A stretch of 64,000 nucleotides of DNA. Source: Cyclobacterium salsum. GTDB lineage: Bacteria > Bacteroidota > Bacteroidia > Cytophagales > Cyclobacteriaceae. The DNA lies in NCBI RefSeq assembly GCF_010119245.1, contig NZ_WNKG01000004.1, positions 395,630 through 459,629 on the forward strand. The letters run 5' to 3'. Below are positions 9,099 to 18,838 of this stretch, one piece after another. Position numbers and translations under genes: made by a program. Under the pieces are notes generated by a model. The model was given only the letters and a program-made list of their open reading frames with translations, had not been told where the DNA came from and did no database searches. Within the stretch, counting starts at the first letter, position 1. The number at the start of each line of letters is the position of its first letter.

Positions 9099-9560
9099 AT
9101 GGAAAAACTGAAAAGAAGATCAACGTTAAAAAAGTTATTTGCATCCCTGGCTGGAATCGCTGGCATCGGAACAGTCGCTCAGGCCAAGGTTGAAAGTGCC
9201 CACGAGAAAGAGGCATTTAGCATACAGGAGGAACAAGACGTACCTTTGTTTTCTGGAGCTACCAAAATGGGTAATACGGTGTATATAGCAGGAAAAGGGG
9301 CTCATTTTGAAGGCGACATCAAGGCGCATACCGATCATGTACTGAAAGAACTTGAAAAGGAATTGGTAAAAGCGGGAAGTTCTATGGAAAAGGTGCTGAA
9401 AGTAAATGTATACTTGCATGACCTGAGCGATTACAAGGGAATGAATGAAGTATTCAGAGGAAGATTTGGAAGCAACCCCCCTGTAAGAACAACTGTGGCT
9501 ACCTACGGAGGTGTTCCCGGGGATTCCCTGGTTGAAATGGACTGTATCGCCTACATCTAA
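9099..9560 (+). CDS. Exported RidA-family protein (Tat-like signal)
   Basis: A RidA/YjgF/UK114 enamine-imine deaminase fold. The ATG at 9099 (MEKLKRRSTLKKLF) is chosen rather than the one at 9018, because it begins an export signal with twin Arg and a hydrophobic stretch ending VAQA. The RidA core follows: VYIAGKGAH, KVNVYLHDL, and the conserved Arg in PPVRTTVATYGG, then LVEMDCIAYI at the C-terminus. Cytosolic RidA hydrolyses reactive enamines made by PLP enzymes; an exported form suggests similar chemistry in the periplasm. A second exported RidA is at 26831. It is followed 40 bases later by the BASS-family transporter, probably in one operon. Confidence 0.82.
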   Translation: MEKLKRRSTLKKLFASLAGIAGIGTVAQAKVESAHEKEAFSIQEEQDVPLFSGATKMGNTVYIAGKGAHFEGDIKAHTDHVLKELEKELVKAGSSMEKVLKVNVYLHDLSDYKGMNEVFRGRFGSNPPVRTTVATYGGVPGDSLVEMDCIAYI

Positions 9561-9600
9561 CTAAAACAATTATCCCAAAGTAACCCAAAATCATTTCCCC

Positions 9601-10683
9601 TTGAAAAAAGAACGGATTTTTAAGTACCTGATTGGAGCAGGCCTTATCTGCCTGCTCCTGGTTTTCGTCTTCATTTTATCAGGCAAAATCGACTCGGCAG
9701 GCCCCCTGCTGATTCTTTTTTTCGCACTCCTGGGCATTGGATTTCGTGGATTCAATCAGCTGAAAGGCTATACCTATACCACCATGATATTTGCCGGGGT
9801 CACCGCAGCCATGTATTACCCGAATTACTTCGTCGAATACAATGGCTATGCCTACAGCAATCTGATCACCCCCTTGATTCAGATCATCATGTTTGGAATG
9901 GGAACTTCCATGTCTATTAAGGATTTTGCCGGGGTAGTCAAAATGCCCAAGGGGGTATTTGTCGGATTGCTGTGCCAATTTACCATTATGCCGGTGCTGG
10001 GTTTTATTCTGGCCAGCCTGAGTAATTTCCCACCCGAAATAGCGGCCGGTCTCATCCTGATCGGAAGCTCACCCAGTGGGTTGGCATCCAACGTCATGAG
10101 TTACCTGGCTAAAGCCAATCTGGCCCTGTCTATTACCATTACAGCTATTTCTACCCTGCTTGCGCCGTTAATGACCCCGTTATTAATGAAATTTTTGGCT
10201 GGAGAATTTGTAGCCATAGATGTGCTGGACATGATGTGGAGCATCATAAAAATGGTCATCATCCCAATTGGTGCCGGCCTGCTGTTTAACCGCTTTCTCA
10301 GCGGCAAGGCCAAATGGCTGGACGATGCCATGCCATTGGTTTCCATGATCGGTATAGGTGTCATCATCGTGATCATCACAGCCGCAGGCCGGGACAGCCT
10401 ACTGGATATCGGCGGGCTTTTGATCCTTTTGGTCTTTATTCATAACATTATGGGCTATAACCTGGGTTTTTGGTTCAGCACATGGCTTGGATTATCGGAA
10501 AGGGATGCGCGGACAGTAGCCCTTGAAGTGGGAATGCAAAATGGCGGACTGGCCTCCGGACTGGCAAAGGAAATGGGCAAAATTGCGACCGTGGGTCTCG
10601 CACCGGCAGTCTTTGGACCATTGATGAACATCACTGGATCCGTACTGGCTTCCTATTGGCACCGAAAGCCACCAAAAGAATGA
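9601..10683 (+). CDS. BASS-family (bile acid:sodium symporter) transporter
   Basis: A 360-residue polytopic membrane protein with about nine to ten hydrophobic segments. Family signatures are visible: FGMGTSMSIKDF, IGSSPSGLASNVMSYLAKAN in the crossover region and ALEVGMQNGGLASGLA near the end. Start is TTG at 9601; no ATG gives a full first helix. BASS proteins are sodium-coupled importers of organic anions such as bile acids, pyruvate or other carboxylates. Placed after an exported RidA and near a lactonase and amidohydrolases, it may import the acid product of the periplasmic pathway; that is inference. Confidence 0.85.
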   Translation: MKKERIFKYLIGAGLICLLLVFVFILSGKIDSAGPLLILFFALLGIGFRGFNQLKGYTYTTMIFAGVTAAMYYPNYFVEYNGYAYSNLITPLIQIIMFGMGTSMSIKDFAGVVKMPKGVFVGLLCQFTIMPVLGFILASLSNFPPEIAAGLILIGSSPSGLASNVMSYLAKANLALSITITAISTLLAPLMTPLLMKFLAGEFVAIDVLDMMWSIIKMVIIPIGAGLLFNRFLSGKAKWLDDAMPLVSMIGIGVIIVIITAAGRDSLLDIGGLLILLVFIHNIMGYNLGFWFSTWLGLSERDARTVALEVGMQNGGLASGLAKEMGKIATVGLAPAVFGPLMNITGSVLASYWHRKPPKE

Positions 10684-10719
10684 ACCAACCATTTCCATTA
10701 AAATAAACTTTCCTTCCCG

Positions 10720-13700
10720 TTAAAATAAACTTTCCCAAAGTTCTAAACTTTGGGAAAGTTTATATACACGCAATTTACCGTTATTTTGCGCATAGACGAT
10801 ATACGTTATCCCCTGCACTTCCATTACTTTGATATCTCTGACCTCTCCGGGAAAAGGCAGTCCTACCTTTGCCGGAGGCATCAACTTCCAGGCACCCGGC
10901 GCGTTCATGGCAAAGACGAAGCCCGGATTGGCATCCAGCCTTCCCGTACTGACCCGGGTCCTGCTCAGGTTTCCGCCCGTCAGCAAAAATGACTTTTCCA
11001 TACCTGGTAATCGACCCATTTCAACCGCGTACAGGGGGGAAAATTGAGCCGCTGCCGGAAGGGGTTGAATGGAGTATTGACCCTTTCCGTCGTTTTCCAA
11101 AAGTACTGATTGTAATTGATGTGCAAAGAGAGTATCGGCTCCCGTCATTTCCAGCGTTCCATAAATATCCCCCACGCTTGCTTCGGCAAAAGACCGGTAA
11201 TCGGCAAATTCACCCTTCATCATGGGTAACTGTCCGATAAGTTCATCCCGGCTGAACGCAAAAGAATTGGTATCGGCTTTATAATAGGTCAACAATGGAT
11301 CCACCCGGCCATTATTATCGAAATCCTTAAACACCACTCGCAACGGCTGCTCCCGGTCCGCCTGGTAAACGGTGTTCTCTCCGTAATTTCCTGCCACAAT
11401 ATCCAGGTCTCCGTCTTCATCCACGTCCAACACCGCCAGGCGCAACCACCAGCCTTTGGTTTGTTCGACCATTTCCTCATTAATCAGCTCCAAACGTCCA
11501 TTTTGATTTTTGTAGATGTGAATTCCCATCCACTCGCCTGTCAAAATCAACTCCGCATCTCCATCTCCATCTGTGTCTGCAAATTGAACGTCGCTCACCA
11601 GTCCGGGAGCAAGCAAATCCCGATTGTAATCCATCGTAGCGTCTCTGAATTGCCCCTTCCCATCATTGAGCAACAAATAACTGCGGGGTGGCTCCGGGTA
11701 TTTTCCAGGTAAATACCTGCCTCCAACAAACAAGTCCTCCCAACCATCACCATTGATATCGGCAATGGACACCGAGCTGCCGCTTACCCGCATCTCCGGA
11801 AGGGCCGCCCCATCCCGGACCAACCGACCCGTTCCGTCGTTCAGATATAAACGATCCTGGTAGGCCGGGTTGGACTCCGGAAAATCCGTTCCGCCACTGA
11901 CCACATATAAGTCAGGAAACCCATCCCCGTTTACATCCAGCCAAACGGCATCCGTATCAATAGCCAAACTATCAGCCTGCAGTCCCGGCTGTACTGATTC
12001 GTAAAAACTTCCCTTCTGATTCTGAATAAAAAGTTTGCCAGCCTGATCCTTCCCTCCTCCGATAAATAGATCCTGAAGACCGTCTCCATTCACATCTGCT
12101 GTAGCCATTTTTGGGCCAATGGACCCCATGGTGTTTGGCATTAACCGATCTTGACTAAAATCCAGGAAAGAACTTTCTCGGTGAACAAAATCCAGCCCAA
12201 GGGCACCATCTACTTCCTCAAACAAGAGGCGCTCCGTGTGATCAACATTAAATGGGGCTTCCTGCGATGCTTCCTGGTCCAGGCGAATGGTCTGGTTCAC
12301 TGCTAAATCATGGAGCACCTGATAACCGTTTCCCGGCCACCATACTTCCAGACTGTCAATCCGCACCACGCTTCCCAGGCCAAAAACGAGTTCATGGTCC
12401 ACCGACGATTGGTAACCTCGGGTAGGTATCATTTCCTGCTGCCAATGCATCCCTCCGGCATAAACCCTGACTTTGGCACCAATTCCACTGGTATTTTTTG
12501 TATTCCCTTGCAATTTGATTTTTAGAAAAGCCCTTTCATACAGCTTTTCGCTATTATTTCGATAAATACTCACCGGATCATTGGTGTGACAAACAATCAG
12601 ATCCAGGTCCCCGTCACCGTCCAAATCGGCATAAGCAGCGGCATTGGATACGGTTTCCTGATGAAGCCCCCAGTCACTTGCCTTGTTTTCAAAAGTCAAA
12701 TCCCCCTGATTCTGGTACAAATAATTTTGAACATAGATAGGAGGCATTTTATCGATCAATTCAATCAATGCTTCTTCTTTCCCGGTTTGATTCGTTTTAA
12801 TCCGTTCACTTACCATATAGTTCAAAAAATCCATGTCCAGGTAATTTCGGGCATAACCGTTACTGATAAAAATGTCTTTCCAACCATCGTTATCAAAATC
12901 AGCCGCCAGTACCGCCCAACTCCAGTCCGTATGCGCCACCCCCGCATAGTGTCCCAGCTCAATGAAATTTCCATCCCCCTGATTGAGCTGCAGCATGTTT
13001 CGCATGGACTGGGCGTGAAATCCCTTGTTTAGTAGTTCCCGGTACTTATCATAATTTTCAGGCCCCAGCATGGACTTCTGGTTAAAATTGAACTCCGGCA
13101 TCATATCCATGGTAAGCAAATCCGGAAGCAGGTCATTATTCAGGTCAGCCGCGTCGGCTCCCATGGAAAAAAGGGAAACGTGCCCCATGTGCTCCTTAAT
13201 ACTTTCCTTAAACGTACCATCCTGCTGGTTGTAATAAAGGTAGTCTTCTTCGTTGTAATCGTTGCTCACATAGATATCCAGCCAGCCGTCATCGTTTAAA
13301 TCGCTAACTGTCACGGCCAAGCCAAATCCCAATACGTTATCAATTATACCGCTTTCCCGGGTTACATCCACAAATTTACCCTGATCATTCCGATACAACT
13401 TATCCCCCAGATACTCCCCTGTCCGTTGCTTAAAGGAACCGTCTATTCTACTAAATCCAGCATACTCCTGCGTGGAATGGTTCAAGAGAAACAGGTCCAG
13501 GTCACCATCATGGTCGTAATCAAAAAACGAGGCCTGGGTGGAATAGCCTGGGTCATCTAACCCGAAATCTGCAGCGGCTTCCCGAAAGGTCAGGTCTCCC
13601 TGGTTTATATAAAGCAGGTTTTTCCGGTTGTTGGGATCATTGGCAGCCGACCGGCAAACATAAATATCCAGCAGTCCATCTCCATCTACATCCGCCATGG

Positions 13701-14052
13701 TAGTGCCCGTATTCCAAAGGCCGGCCGCAGCCACACCCGCAGACTCCGTAATGTCTTCAAACTCAAAATTGCCTTTGTTTAGGTACAGTTTACTAGCCAT
13801 CATATTGCCCGTAAAATAAATGTCCGGCAATCCATCCTGATTGATATCTCCCACGGCTACACCACCGCCCTGATAAAAGTAACCGTAAGTCAATACATTA
13901 AAGTCATCCGATTCGCGCACGAGGTTTTTGAAATCGATACCCGTTTTTCGGGATGGTAACTCAGTAAAAACGGCGTTGGGGTTTTCTTGCCTGCAGGAAA
14001 TTGCAACAAGAAAAACAAAGAGCCAATAGGAAAGGCTGAAATGACGTATCAT
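10720..14052 (-). CDS. CRTAC1-type VCBS/FG-GAP repeat lipoprotein
   Basis: An 1110-residue exported lipoprotein (signal ending VAISC). It has at least eleven calcium-binding propeller motifs of the type DxDxDGxxD (for example DINQDGLPDIYF, DVDGDGLLDIYV, DVNGDGFPDLYV), consistent with two seven-bladed FG-GAP propellers. Between them, near residues 515-590, is an ASPIC/UnbV-like segment (GIGAKVRVYAGG, SLEVWWPG). Such proteins are common beside SusC/SusD pairs in Bacteroidota; their biochemical role is not well defined but is thought to be surface-exposed binding. A strong terminator lies between susD and this gene, so it may have its own promoter or depend on read-through. Confidence 0.85.
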   Translation of the reverse strand: MIRHFSLSYWLFVFLVAISCRQENPNAVFTELPSRKTGIDFKNLVRESDDFNVLTYGYFYQGGGVAVGDINQDGLPDIYFTGNMMASKLYLNKGNFEFEDITESAGVAAAGLWNTGTTMADVDGDGLLDIYVCRSAANDPNNRKNLLYINQGDLTFREAAADFGLDDPGYSTQASFFDYDHDGDLDLFLLNHSTQEYAGFSRIDGSFKQRTGEYLGDKLYRNDQGKFVDVTRESGIIDNVLGFGLAVTVSDLNDDGWLDIYVSNDYNEEDYLYYNQQDGTFKESIKEHMGHVSLFSMGADAADLNNDLLPDLLTMDMMPEFNFNQKSMLGPENYDKYRELLNKGFHAQSMRNMLQLNQGDGNFIELGHYAGVAHTDWSWAVLAADFDNDGWKDIFISNGYARNYLDMDFLNYMVSERIKTNQTGKEEALIELIDKMPPIYVQNYLYQNQGDLTFENKASDWGLHQETVSNAAAYADLDGDGDLDLIVCHTNDPVSIYRNNSEKLYERAFLKIKLQGNTKNTSGIGAKVRVYAGGMHWQQEMIPTRGYQSSVDHELVFGLGSVVRIDSLEVWWPGNGYQVLHDLAVNQTIRLDQEASQEAPFNVDHTERLLFEEVDGALGLDFVHRESSFLDFSQDRLMPNTMGSIGPKMATADVNGDGLQDLFIGGGKDQAGKLFIQNQKGSFYESVQPGLQADSLAIDTDAVWLDVNGDGFPDLYVVSGGTDFPESNPAYQDRLYLNDGTGRLVRDGAALPEMRVSGSSVSIADINGDGWEDLFVGGRYLPGKYPEPPRSYLLLNDGKGQFRDATMDYNRDLLAPGLVSDVQFADTDGDGDAELILTGEWMGIHIYKNQNGRLELINEEMVEQTKGWWLRLAVLDVDEDGDLDIVAGNYGENTVYQADREQPLRVVFKDFDNNGRVDPLLTYYKADTNSFAFSRDELIGQLPMMKGEFADYRSFAEASVGDIYGTLEMTGADTLFAHQLQSVLLENDGKGQYSIQPLPAAAQFSPLYAVEMGRLPGMEKSFLLTGGNLSRTRVSTGRLDANPGFVFAMNAPGAWKLMPPAKVGLPFPGEVRDIKVMEVQGITYIVYAQNNGKLRVYKLSQSLELWESLF
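10725..10763. terminator. Bidirectional terminator hairpin between convergent genes
   Basis: A near-perfect stem of about 16 bp, with arms AAACTTTCCCAAAG (10727-10740) and CTTTGGGAAAGTTT (10748-10761) and a 7-base loop. It follows the BASS gene stop by about 45 bases, but for the minus-strand VCBS gene the hairpin lies inside the last 14 codons. It probably serves the plus-strand operon. Confidence 0.65.
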
Positions 14053-14077
14053 ACCTGCTGATTTGAATGCAAATTAA

Positions 14078-14104
14078 AAAAGTGCCGTTAAGAACGGCAC
14101 TTTT
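14078..14104 (-). terminator. Terminator after susD
   Basis: Stem AAAAGTGCCGTT / AACGGCACTTTT with a 3-base loop. Read on the minus strand it is followed by six T. It lies 32 bases past the susD stop, so it should end most susC-susD transcripts before the VCBS gene. Confidence 0.75.
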
Positions 14105-14135
14105 CTATTTAATTGATTAATAAGTTTTACTAAGC

Positions 14136-15758
14136 TTACTCGGGTTTGGCATCCCACCAAAGTTTGGTTCCGTTGGTGTTACCTCCCCTGCTTGTCAACT
14201 CCGGCAACTCCTCTGCAGCAGTAACCGCTTCATTGTTATTATCGTATTCTCCTTGAACAAAGATCAACCTTGGCATCACTTCATCCGCTGGCACATCTTC
14301 ATTGTCTGAATTCAATCTCGGATAGGGGGTAGGATAATTGGTCCTTCTCAATTCCGCCCAGGCTTCCCATCCATCCGGATAGATAGCAACCCACTTTTGG
14401 GTACAAATCTGCTCCAGCTGTTCTTCTTTGGTGCCCCCAGTTAAGAAAGCTACTGGCACATTTGAATTGGGTCCCATGTTCCATTCCGGATTATCAGGGA
14501 AGGTTACCGGCTTTGGTGTATTGTCGCTATTGATATAGTCTTGAATAGCAGCAGGATCTGCTCCGATTCTAGGCTCAGACATAGACAATTCGATACCTTT
14601 CTCATAGTATTCCTGTGCAGAGCCGCCCATGGCCCAGCCTTCCAGCGCGCCTTCAGCCAGCAAAAACTGAACCTCAGCAGCACTAATGACTCTCCAGGGC
14701 TCACCGGAAGCACTTCCACCCCTACCTTCATTCAAGAAGATAACACCCATATCTGAGTGCGCGTCATTCCAACCGGTTTCTCCCAAATCTTCCCGGGAAA
14801 GTCCGTTTCTTAAACCTTGATAGGGTTCTCCCTCCCCGCTTTCCTGATAATCAACCGTTTCACTGAAATAAACTCCGGTACGCGGATCATCATAACCCAC
14901 CATTACACTTTCCATCAGGGCACTCATTCGGAATTCACCCCAGTTGGTAATAATCCAATACGGATTTCTGGACTGTACCGTGGTATTGATAAAGGCACTG
15001 TCATCATTCGACTCCATGACGCCATCGGCCACGGCTTTTTCTGCCTCAGTCTTGGCTAGTGCAGGATCGGCGTACTTCACCCGCATGGCCAATCTCAGCC
15101 TCAGGGAATTGGCATAGGTTAACCACTTATCGGCAGATCCCCCAAATATCTGGTCATGCCCAACAAAGGCACTTCCACCGGTATTTTGCTTCAACACCGC
15201 TACGGCTTCATCGAGTACCGTGAATAAATCCCGGTATACCTCTTCCTGAGAATCGTAAGGCACCACTGTCTCACCGTTTCCGTAAGAGGAATAAATAATC
15301 GGTCCCCAATAATCGGAAATACGGTGGTATGCCTGTACTTTCCATACTTTGATAAAGGCATTTTCCAGGGGGAGTTCGTTTTCCTCTGTAAATTCCTCCA
15401 CAAACTGAATAACGGGAGCTGCCTGACCGTAGAAATAATTCCAGGCACCGTTTGACCAGCCACCCACCTGTATGTGGCGATCAGAATCAAAGTTCACCTG
15501 CGTGGTGGCAAAATATTGCGCATATAAATCTGCAAACAAGCTTTGAGCGGTCTGAAAGCCAGCCGTACTTCCTCCAGGGGCAAGATACATCGCCCGACCT
15601 TGTGCATTGGCGAAAGCCTGTCCCAACAGACCAATGTCCAGGTTGGACGCTACAATCGCATTGGGTTGGGTATTTAACTCTTCAAAGTTTTCCGTACAAG
15701 CGCCGAATGTCAACGCCGTAAGGGATAAACCCATCGCTATATTAGATATTTTTATCAT
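14136..15758 (-). CDS. SusD/RagB-like outer-membrane nutrient-binding lipoprotein
   Basis: A 540-residue lipoprotein with lipobox Cys21 (TFGACTEN), of the SusD-like_2 group. The N-terminal part carries TPR-like helices (VWKVQAYHRISDYWGP, a pattern typical of the family), and the C-terminal half has SAAEVQFLLAEGAL and AIYPDGWEAWAELRRT, both typical of SusD proteins. It forms the surface lid over the SusC channel encoded 11 bases upstream in the same direction. The ligand cannot be predicted from sequence; this SusD group occurs with peptide, glycan and small-molecule importers. Confidence 0.92.
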   Translation of the reverse strand: MIKISNIAMGLSLTALTFGACTENFEELNTQPNAIVASNLDIGLLGQAFANAQGRAMYLAPGGSTAGFQTAQSLFADLYAQYFATTQVNFDSDRHIQVGGWSNGAWNYFYGQAAPVIQFVEEFTEENELPLENAFIKVWKVQAYHRISDYWGPIIYSSYGNGETVVPYDSQEEVYRDLFTVLDEAVAVLKQNTGGSAFVGHDQIFGGSADKWLTYANSLRLRLAMRVKYADPALAKTEAEKAVADGVMESNDDSAFINTTVQSRNPYWIITNWGEFRMSALMESVMVGYDDPRTGVYFSETVDYQESGEGEPYQGLRNGLSREDLGETGWNDAHSDMGVIFLNEGRGGSASGEPWRVISAAEVQFLLAEGALEGWAMGGSAQEYYEKGIELSMSEPRIGADPAAIQDYINSDNTPKPVTFPDNPEWNMGPNSNVPVAFLTGGTKEEQLEQICTQKWVAIYPDGWEAWAELRRTNYPTPYPRLNSDNEDVPADEVMPRLIFVQGEYDNNNEAVTAAEELPELTSRGGNTNGTKLWWDAKPE

Positions 15759-15769
15759 CGTTACTATTT

Positions 15770-18700
15770 TTAAAATCCTAAATTAACATTAAAACCAAAG
15801 GATCTTGCCGTCGGAGGGCCAAAGGAGTCAAATCCTTGTGCAGCTGCTGAGGTTCCAACCGTCACATCAGGGTCAATGTTCTTCGCTTCATTCAGGAAGA
15901 AAAACAGGTTCCTGGCTACAAAGTTGATACTAACACTGTTCAAAGGCAAACTTTCCAATTTGGCTGCAGGGATGGTATACCCAATCACTGCTTCTCGCAA
16001 TCGAACGTTAGTAGCTGAATAGGAGAATACTTCACCTATCGGCGCATTTCTACCTCCCATATTTACCCAAAACAACTCGGCAGTTGTTTCAATGTCATTA
16101 GGAACGAAGGTACCGTCTTCTGTTTCTTTGACGGCCGTTTCGTGTTCCATGAAGTTTTCACCGAATACCAATCCACCTTCTCTCCCTTGTAAGGTCTCCT
16201 CAGTCATACCATCGGCGTAGATAATAGCGTTGGTAAGCGAAGCAATGCTACCTCCCTGACGGAAATCAATGGTAAAATTAGCACGGAAATTCTTATAGGT
16301 GAATGAGTTCTGTATACCTCCCAACCAAATTGGATTGTAATTGGCAACGCGGACTGTAAATCCAGGAGTCGTTCTCGGAACACCATTATCACCCACAATT
16401 ACTCTTCCCTGATCGTCTCTAAGGTATCCTCTGGAATAAACCTCTCCAAACATTTTACCTTCTTCCACCCTAAATTGTCGCAAGAAGTCTCCTCCTACTA
16501 CAATGCTGGGCCGCTGGTCATTGATTTCATTAACCATGGAAATGTTGCGGGCGAAGTTTGCCGTGATATTCCAGTTAAAATCGGCTCTTCGAATCGGAGT
16601 AAGATTCAACACCACCTCAATTCCTTCGTTCTGTACATCCCCACCATTGGTAAAGAAGCTGGAGGCGCCTGAACCTACCGGCAAGGCCACCGTAAAGAGC
16701 TGATTGAATGAATTGGTTTTGTAATAGGTGAAGTCAACACCGAGACGATTGTCCAGGAATCGGAAGTCACCACCCAATTCAATGGACTGCGTAGTTTCGG
16801 GGAGTAAATTTTCGTTAGGAAGGGTCGTACTCAACGATAGGTATCCTCCCAATCCACCTGCTGCAAAAGCAGCGGTACGTTGAAGCTGGTAGGGGCTGGT
16901 GTCGTTACCAACTTCAGCGAAGGACCCTCTTACTTTCGCAAAAGTGAACCACTCCGGAAATTCTACCAAATCAGATACGACAGCATTTAAGCCTACGGAA
17001 GGATAAAAGAAAGACCAATTATCCTTTGGAAGGGTAGAAGACCAGTCATTTCGGGCCGTAATATCCAGGAAAACAGCATTTTTCCAGGCAATCTGCGCAA
17101 AAGAGTAAAGTGAATTCACATCTTTCGGAGCACCTACCCCGTGGCTTGAAACCACCTGCTGAGTATTAGTCAAGGCAAAAAAGTTCGGAACGACCATGTT
17201 CTGACCGGTATTGGAATTCAACGCCGAATTTCGGTTGATACGGCTATTTCCTCCGGCATTGATATTAAAATACCAATCATCGCTTAAGGATTTCTCATAG
17301 CTGATCAGGAAATCGGTGTTTATCTCCATGTTCTCAGACTGGCCTACCGAAAACCTTCCGTTTTGAGCGATGATGTAACTGTCATTGTATAGTTTCTCCT
17401 CGCTGTTACCAAACGATCGGTCCAGGGCAGCTCGACCCAAAACGGTCAGCCCTTCGGCTATTTCATAACTCAATGAAGAAAAGGCCACCAACCTGTCTGA
17501 AGTATTCTTTCTCAGGTTTCGATTAATGGTCCAATAAGGGTTGGCACCCCCGTTAGAGCCCGGATTAAAGTAATTCTGCCGTAACAAACCGGCCTGATTC
17601 ACATATTCATATCTGGCGAAATCCTCCGTGGTGATGTTTCGAGGCATACGCATAATATGCCGGTTGGGGTTGGAAAAACTTTCTCCCTGAGACAATTGGT
17701 TGTCTATGTCCTGACGAATGTAGTTGACTTTTGAGTCCAGCGTTAATTTCTCCGATAATTTATTGGTCAAACGCAGGTTGATACTGTGTCTGCCTAACTC
17801 GTTCCCAGGAACCACGCCTGCAGCGTCGGTGTAGGTATAGGAAAAATAGGTTTGATTTCGCTCGTTTCCGCCGGTAATGGCAAGCGTCGTAGCTAAATTG
17901 TGGCCCGTCTGATAAAAATCATTGATATTATCCGGCTGTGGAGAAAAGGAATAGGTATCCTGAGACCTGTTTGGATCCGGAGACCAGTGGGCTACAGAAG
18001 ATCCATCCATTCTGGGTCCCCAGGAAAACTCAGATCCGGGAGCATAATTGCCATTACTTCCCTGTCCGTATACGTTTTGAAAATTGGCCAAAATCAGCGG
18101 TTGGTCAAACATGTACGAGGTGTTTAAACTTACCTGGAAACCGCCTTCGCGACCCCTCTTGGTATTGACCACGATCGCACCGTTGTTTGCCCGGCTACCA
18201 TAAAGAGCGGCTGCGTTAGGTCCTTTCAGAACGTTTATGCTCTCAATATCATCCGGGTTGAGGTTCTCAATCCCATTGGCAGGCACGCCATCCACAATAT
18301 ACAAGGGCTGGCTGTCTCCACTAATGGATCGGTTTCCTCTCAATACTACCCGGGTGCCTCCACCCACACCGCTACCGGAGCGGTTGATGGACAACCCGGC
18401 TACTTTACCGGAAAGTGAATTCATCACGTTCAACTCCCTTGCTTCCGAGAGTTCCTGCGTACTTACATCCTGTACGGTGTACGTAAGTGCTTTCTTTTCC
18501 CTTTCCAGACCGAAGGCGGTTACCACCACTTCCGATAGGGCCTCCAGCTCGGAGGACAAGGTTACATTAATCTCCGTATTGTTACCAACAACTCTTTCCT
18601 GAGATGCGTATCCCAGGTAAGAAAACACCAGCACGGATTGTGCATCAGGTACACTAATACTATACTGACCATCTATGTCCGTAATGGTGCCGGTATTAGT

Positions 18701-18838
18701 TCCTTTAATCAATATACTGACACCCGGCAAAGGGGAATCAGCGTCTGCATCAGTCACGGTACCCGTGACCGTTCGTTCCTGAGCCATGCCTTTTATCGCA
18801 AAGAGGGCCAGAAATAAAATTAGTAAACTTTTTTTCAT
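15770..18838 (-). CDS. SusC/RagA-family TonB-dependent outer-membrane transporter
   Basis: A 1022-residue TonB-linked receptor: signal peptide (residues 1-19, ending GMAQ), a carboxypeptidase-D-like regulatory domain (RTVTGTVTDADADSPLPGV), the SusC segment LSEVVVTAFGLEREKK, a plug with PLYIVDGVP and ALYGSRANNGAIVV, then a long beta-barrel ending in FGFNVNLGF with a terminal Phe. It imports the ligand captured by SusD. No adjacent ECF sigma/anti-sigma pair or hybrid two-component gene is seen, so it is probably constitutive or controlled from elsewhere. A palindrome lies 30 bases upstream of the start. Confidence 0.95.
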   Translation of the reverse strand: MKKSLLILFLALFAIKGMAQERTVTGTVTDADADSPLPGVSILIKGTNTGTITDIDGQYSISVPDAQSVLVFSYLGYASQERVVGNNTEINVTLSSELEALSEVVVTAFGLEREKKALTYTVQDVSTQELSEARELNVMNSLSGKVAGLSINRSGSGVGGGTRVVLRGNRSISGDSQPLYIVDGVPANGIENLNPDDIESINVLKGPNAAALYGSRANNGAIVVNTKRGREGGFQVSLNTSYMFDQPLILANFQNVYGQGSNGNYAPGSEFSWGPRMDGSSVAHWSPDPNRSQDTYSFSPQPDNINDFYQTGHNLATTLAITGGNERNQTYFSYTYTDAAGVVPGNELGRHSINLRLTNKLSEKLTLDSKVNYIRQDIDNQLSQGESFSNPNRHIMRMPRNITTEDFARYEYVNQAGLLRQNYFNPGSNGGANPYWTINRNLRKNTSDRLVAFSSLSYEIAEGLTVLGRAALDRSFGNSEEKLYNDSYIIAQNGRFSVGQSENMEINTDFLISYEKSLSDDWYFNINAGGNSRINRNSALNSNTGQNMVVPNFFALTNTQQVVSSHGVGAPKDVNSLYSFAQIAWKNAVFLDITARNDWSSTLPKDNWSFFYPSVGLNAVVSDLVEFPEWFTFAKVRGSFAEVGNDTSPYQLQRTAAFAAGGLGGYLSLSTTLPNENLLPETTQSIELGGDFRFLDNRLGVDFTYYKTNSFNQLFTVALPVGSGASSFFTNGGDVQNEGIEVVLNLTPIRRADFNWNITANFARNISMVNEINDQRPSIVVGGDFLRQFRVEEGKMFGEVYSRGYLRDDQGRVIVGDNGVPRTTPGFTVRVANYNPIWLGGIQNSFTYKNFRANFTIDFRQGGSIASLTNAIIYADGMTEETLQGREGGLVFGENFMEHETAVKETEDGTFVPNDIETTAELFWVNMGGRNAPIGEVFSYSATNVRLREAVIGYTIPAAKLESLPLNSVSINFVARNLFFFLNEAKNIDPDVTVGTSAAAQGFDSFGPPTARSFGFNVNLGF

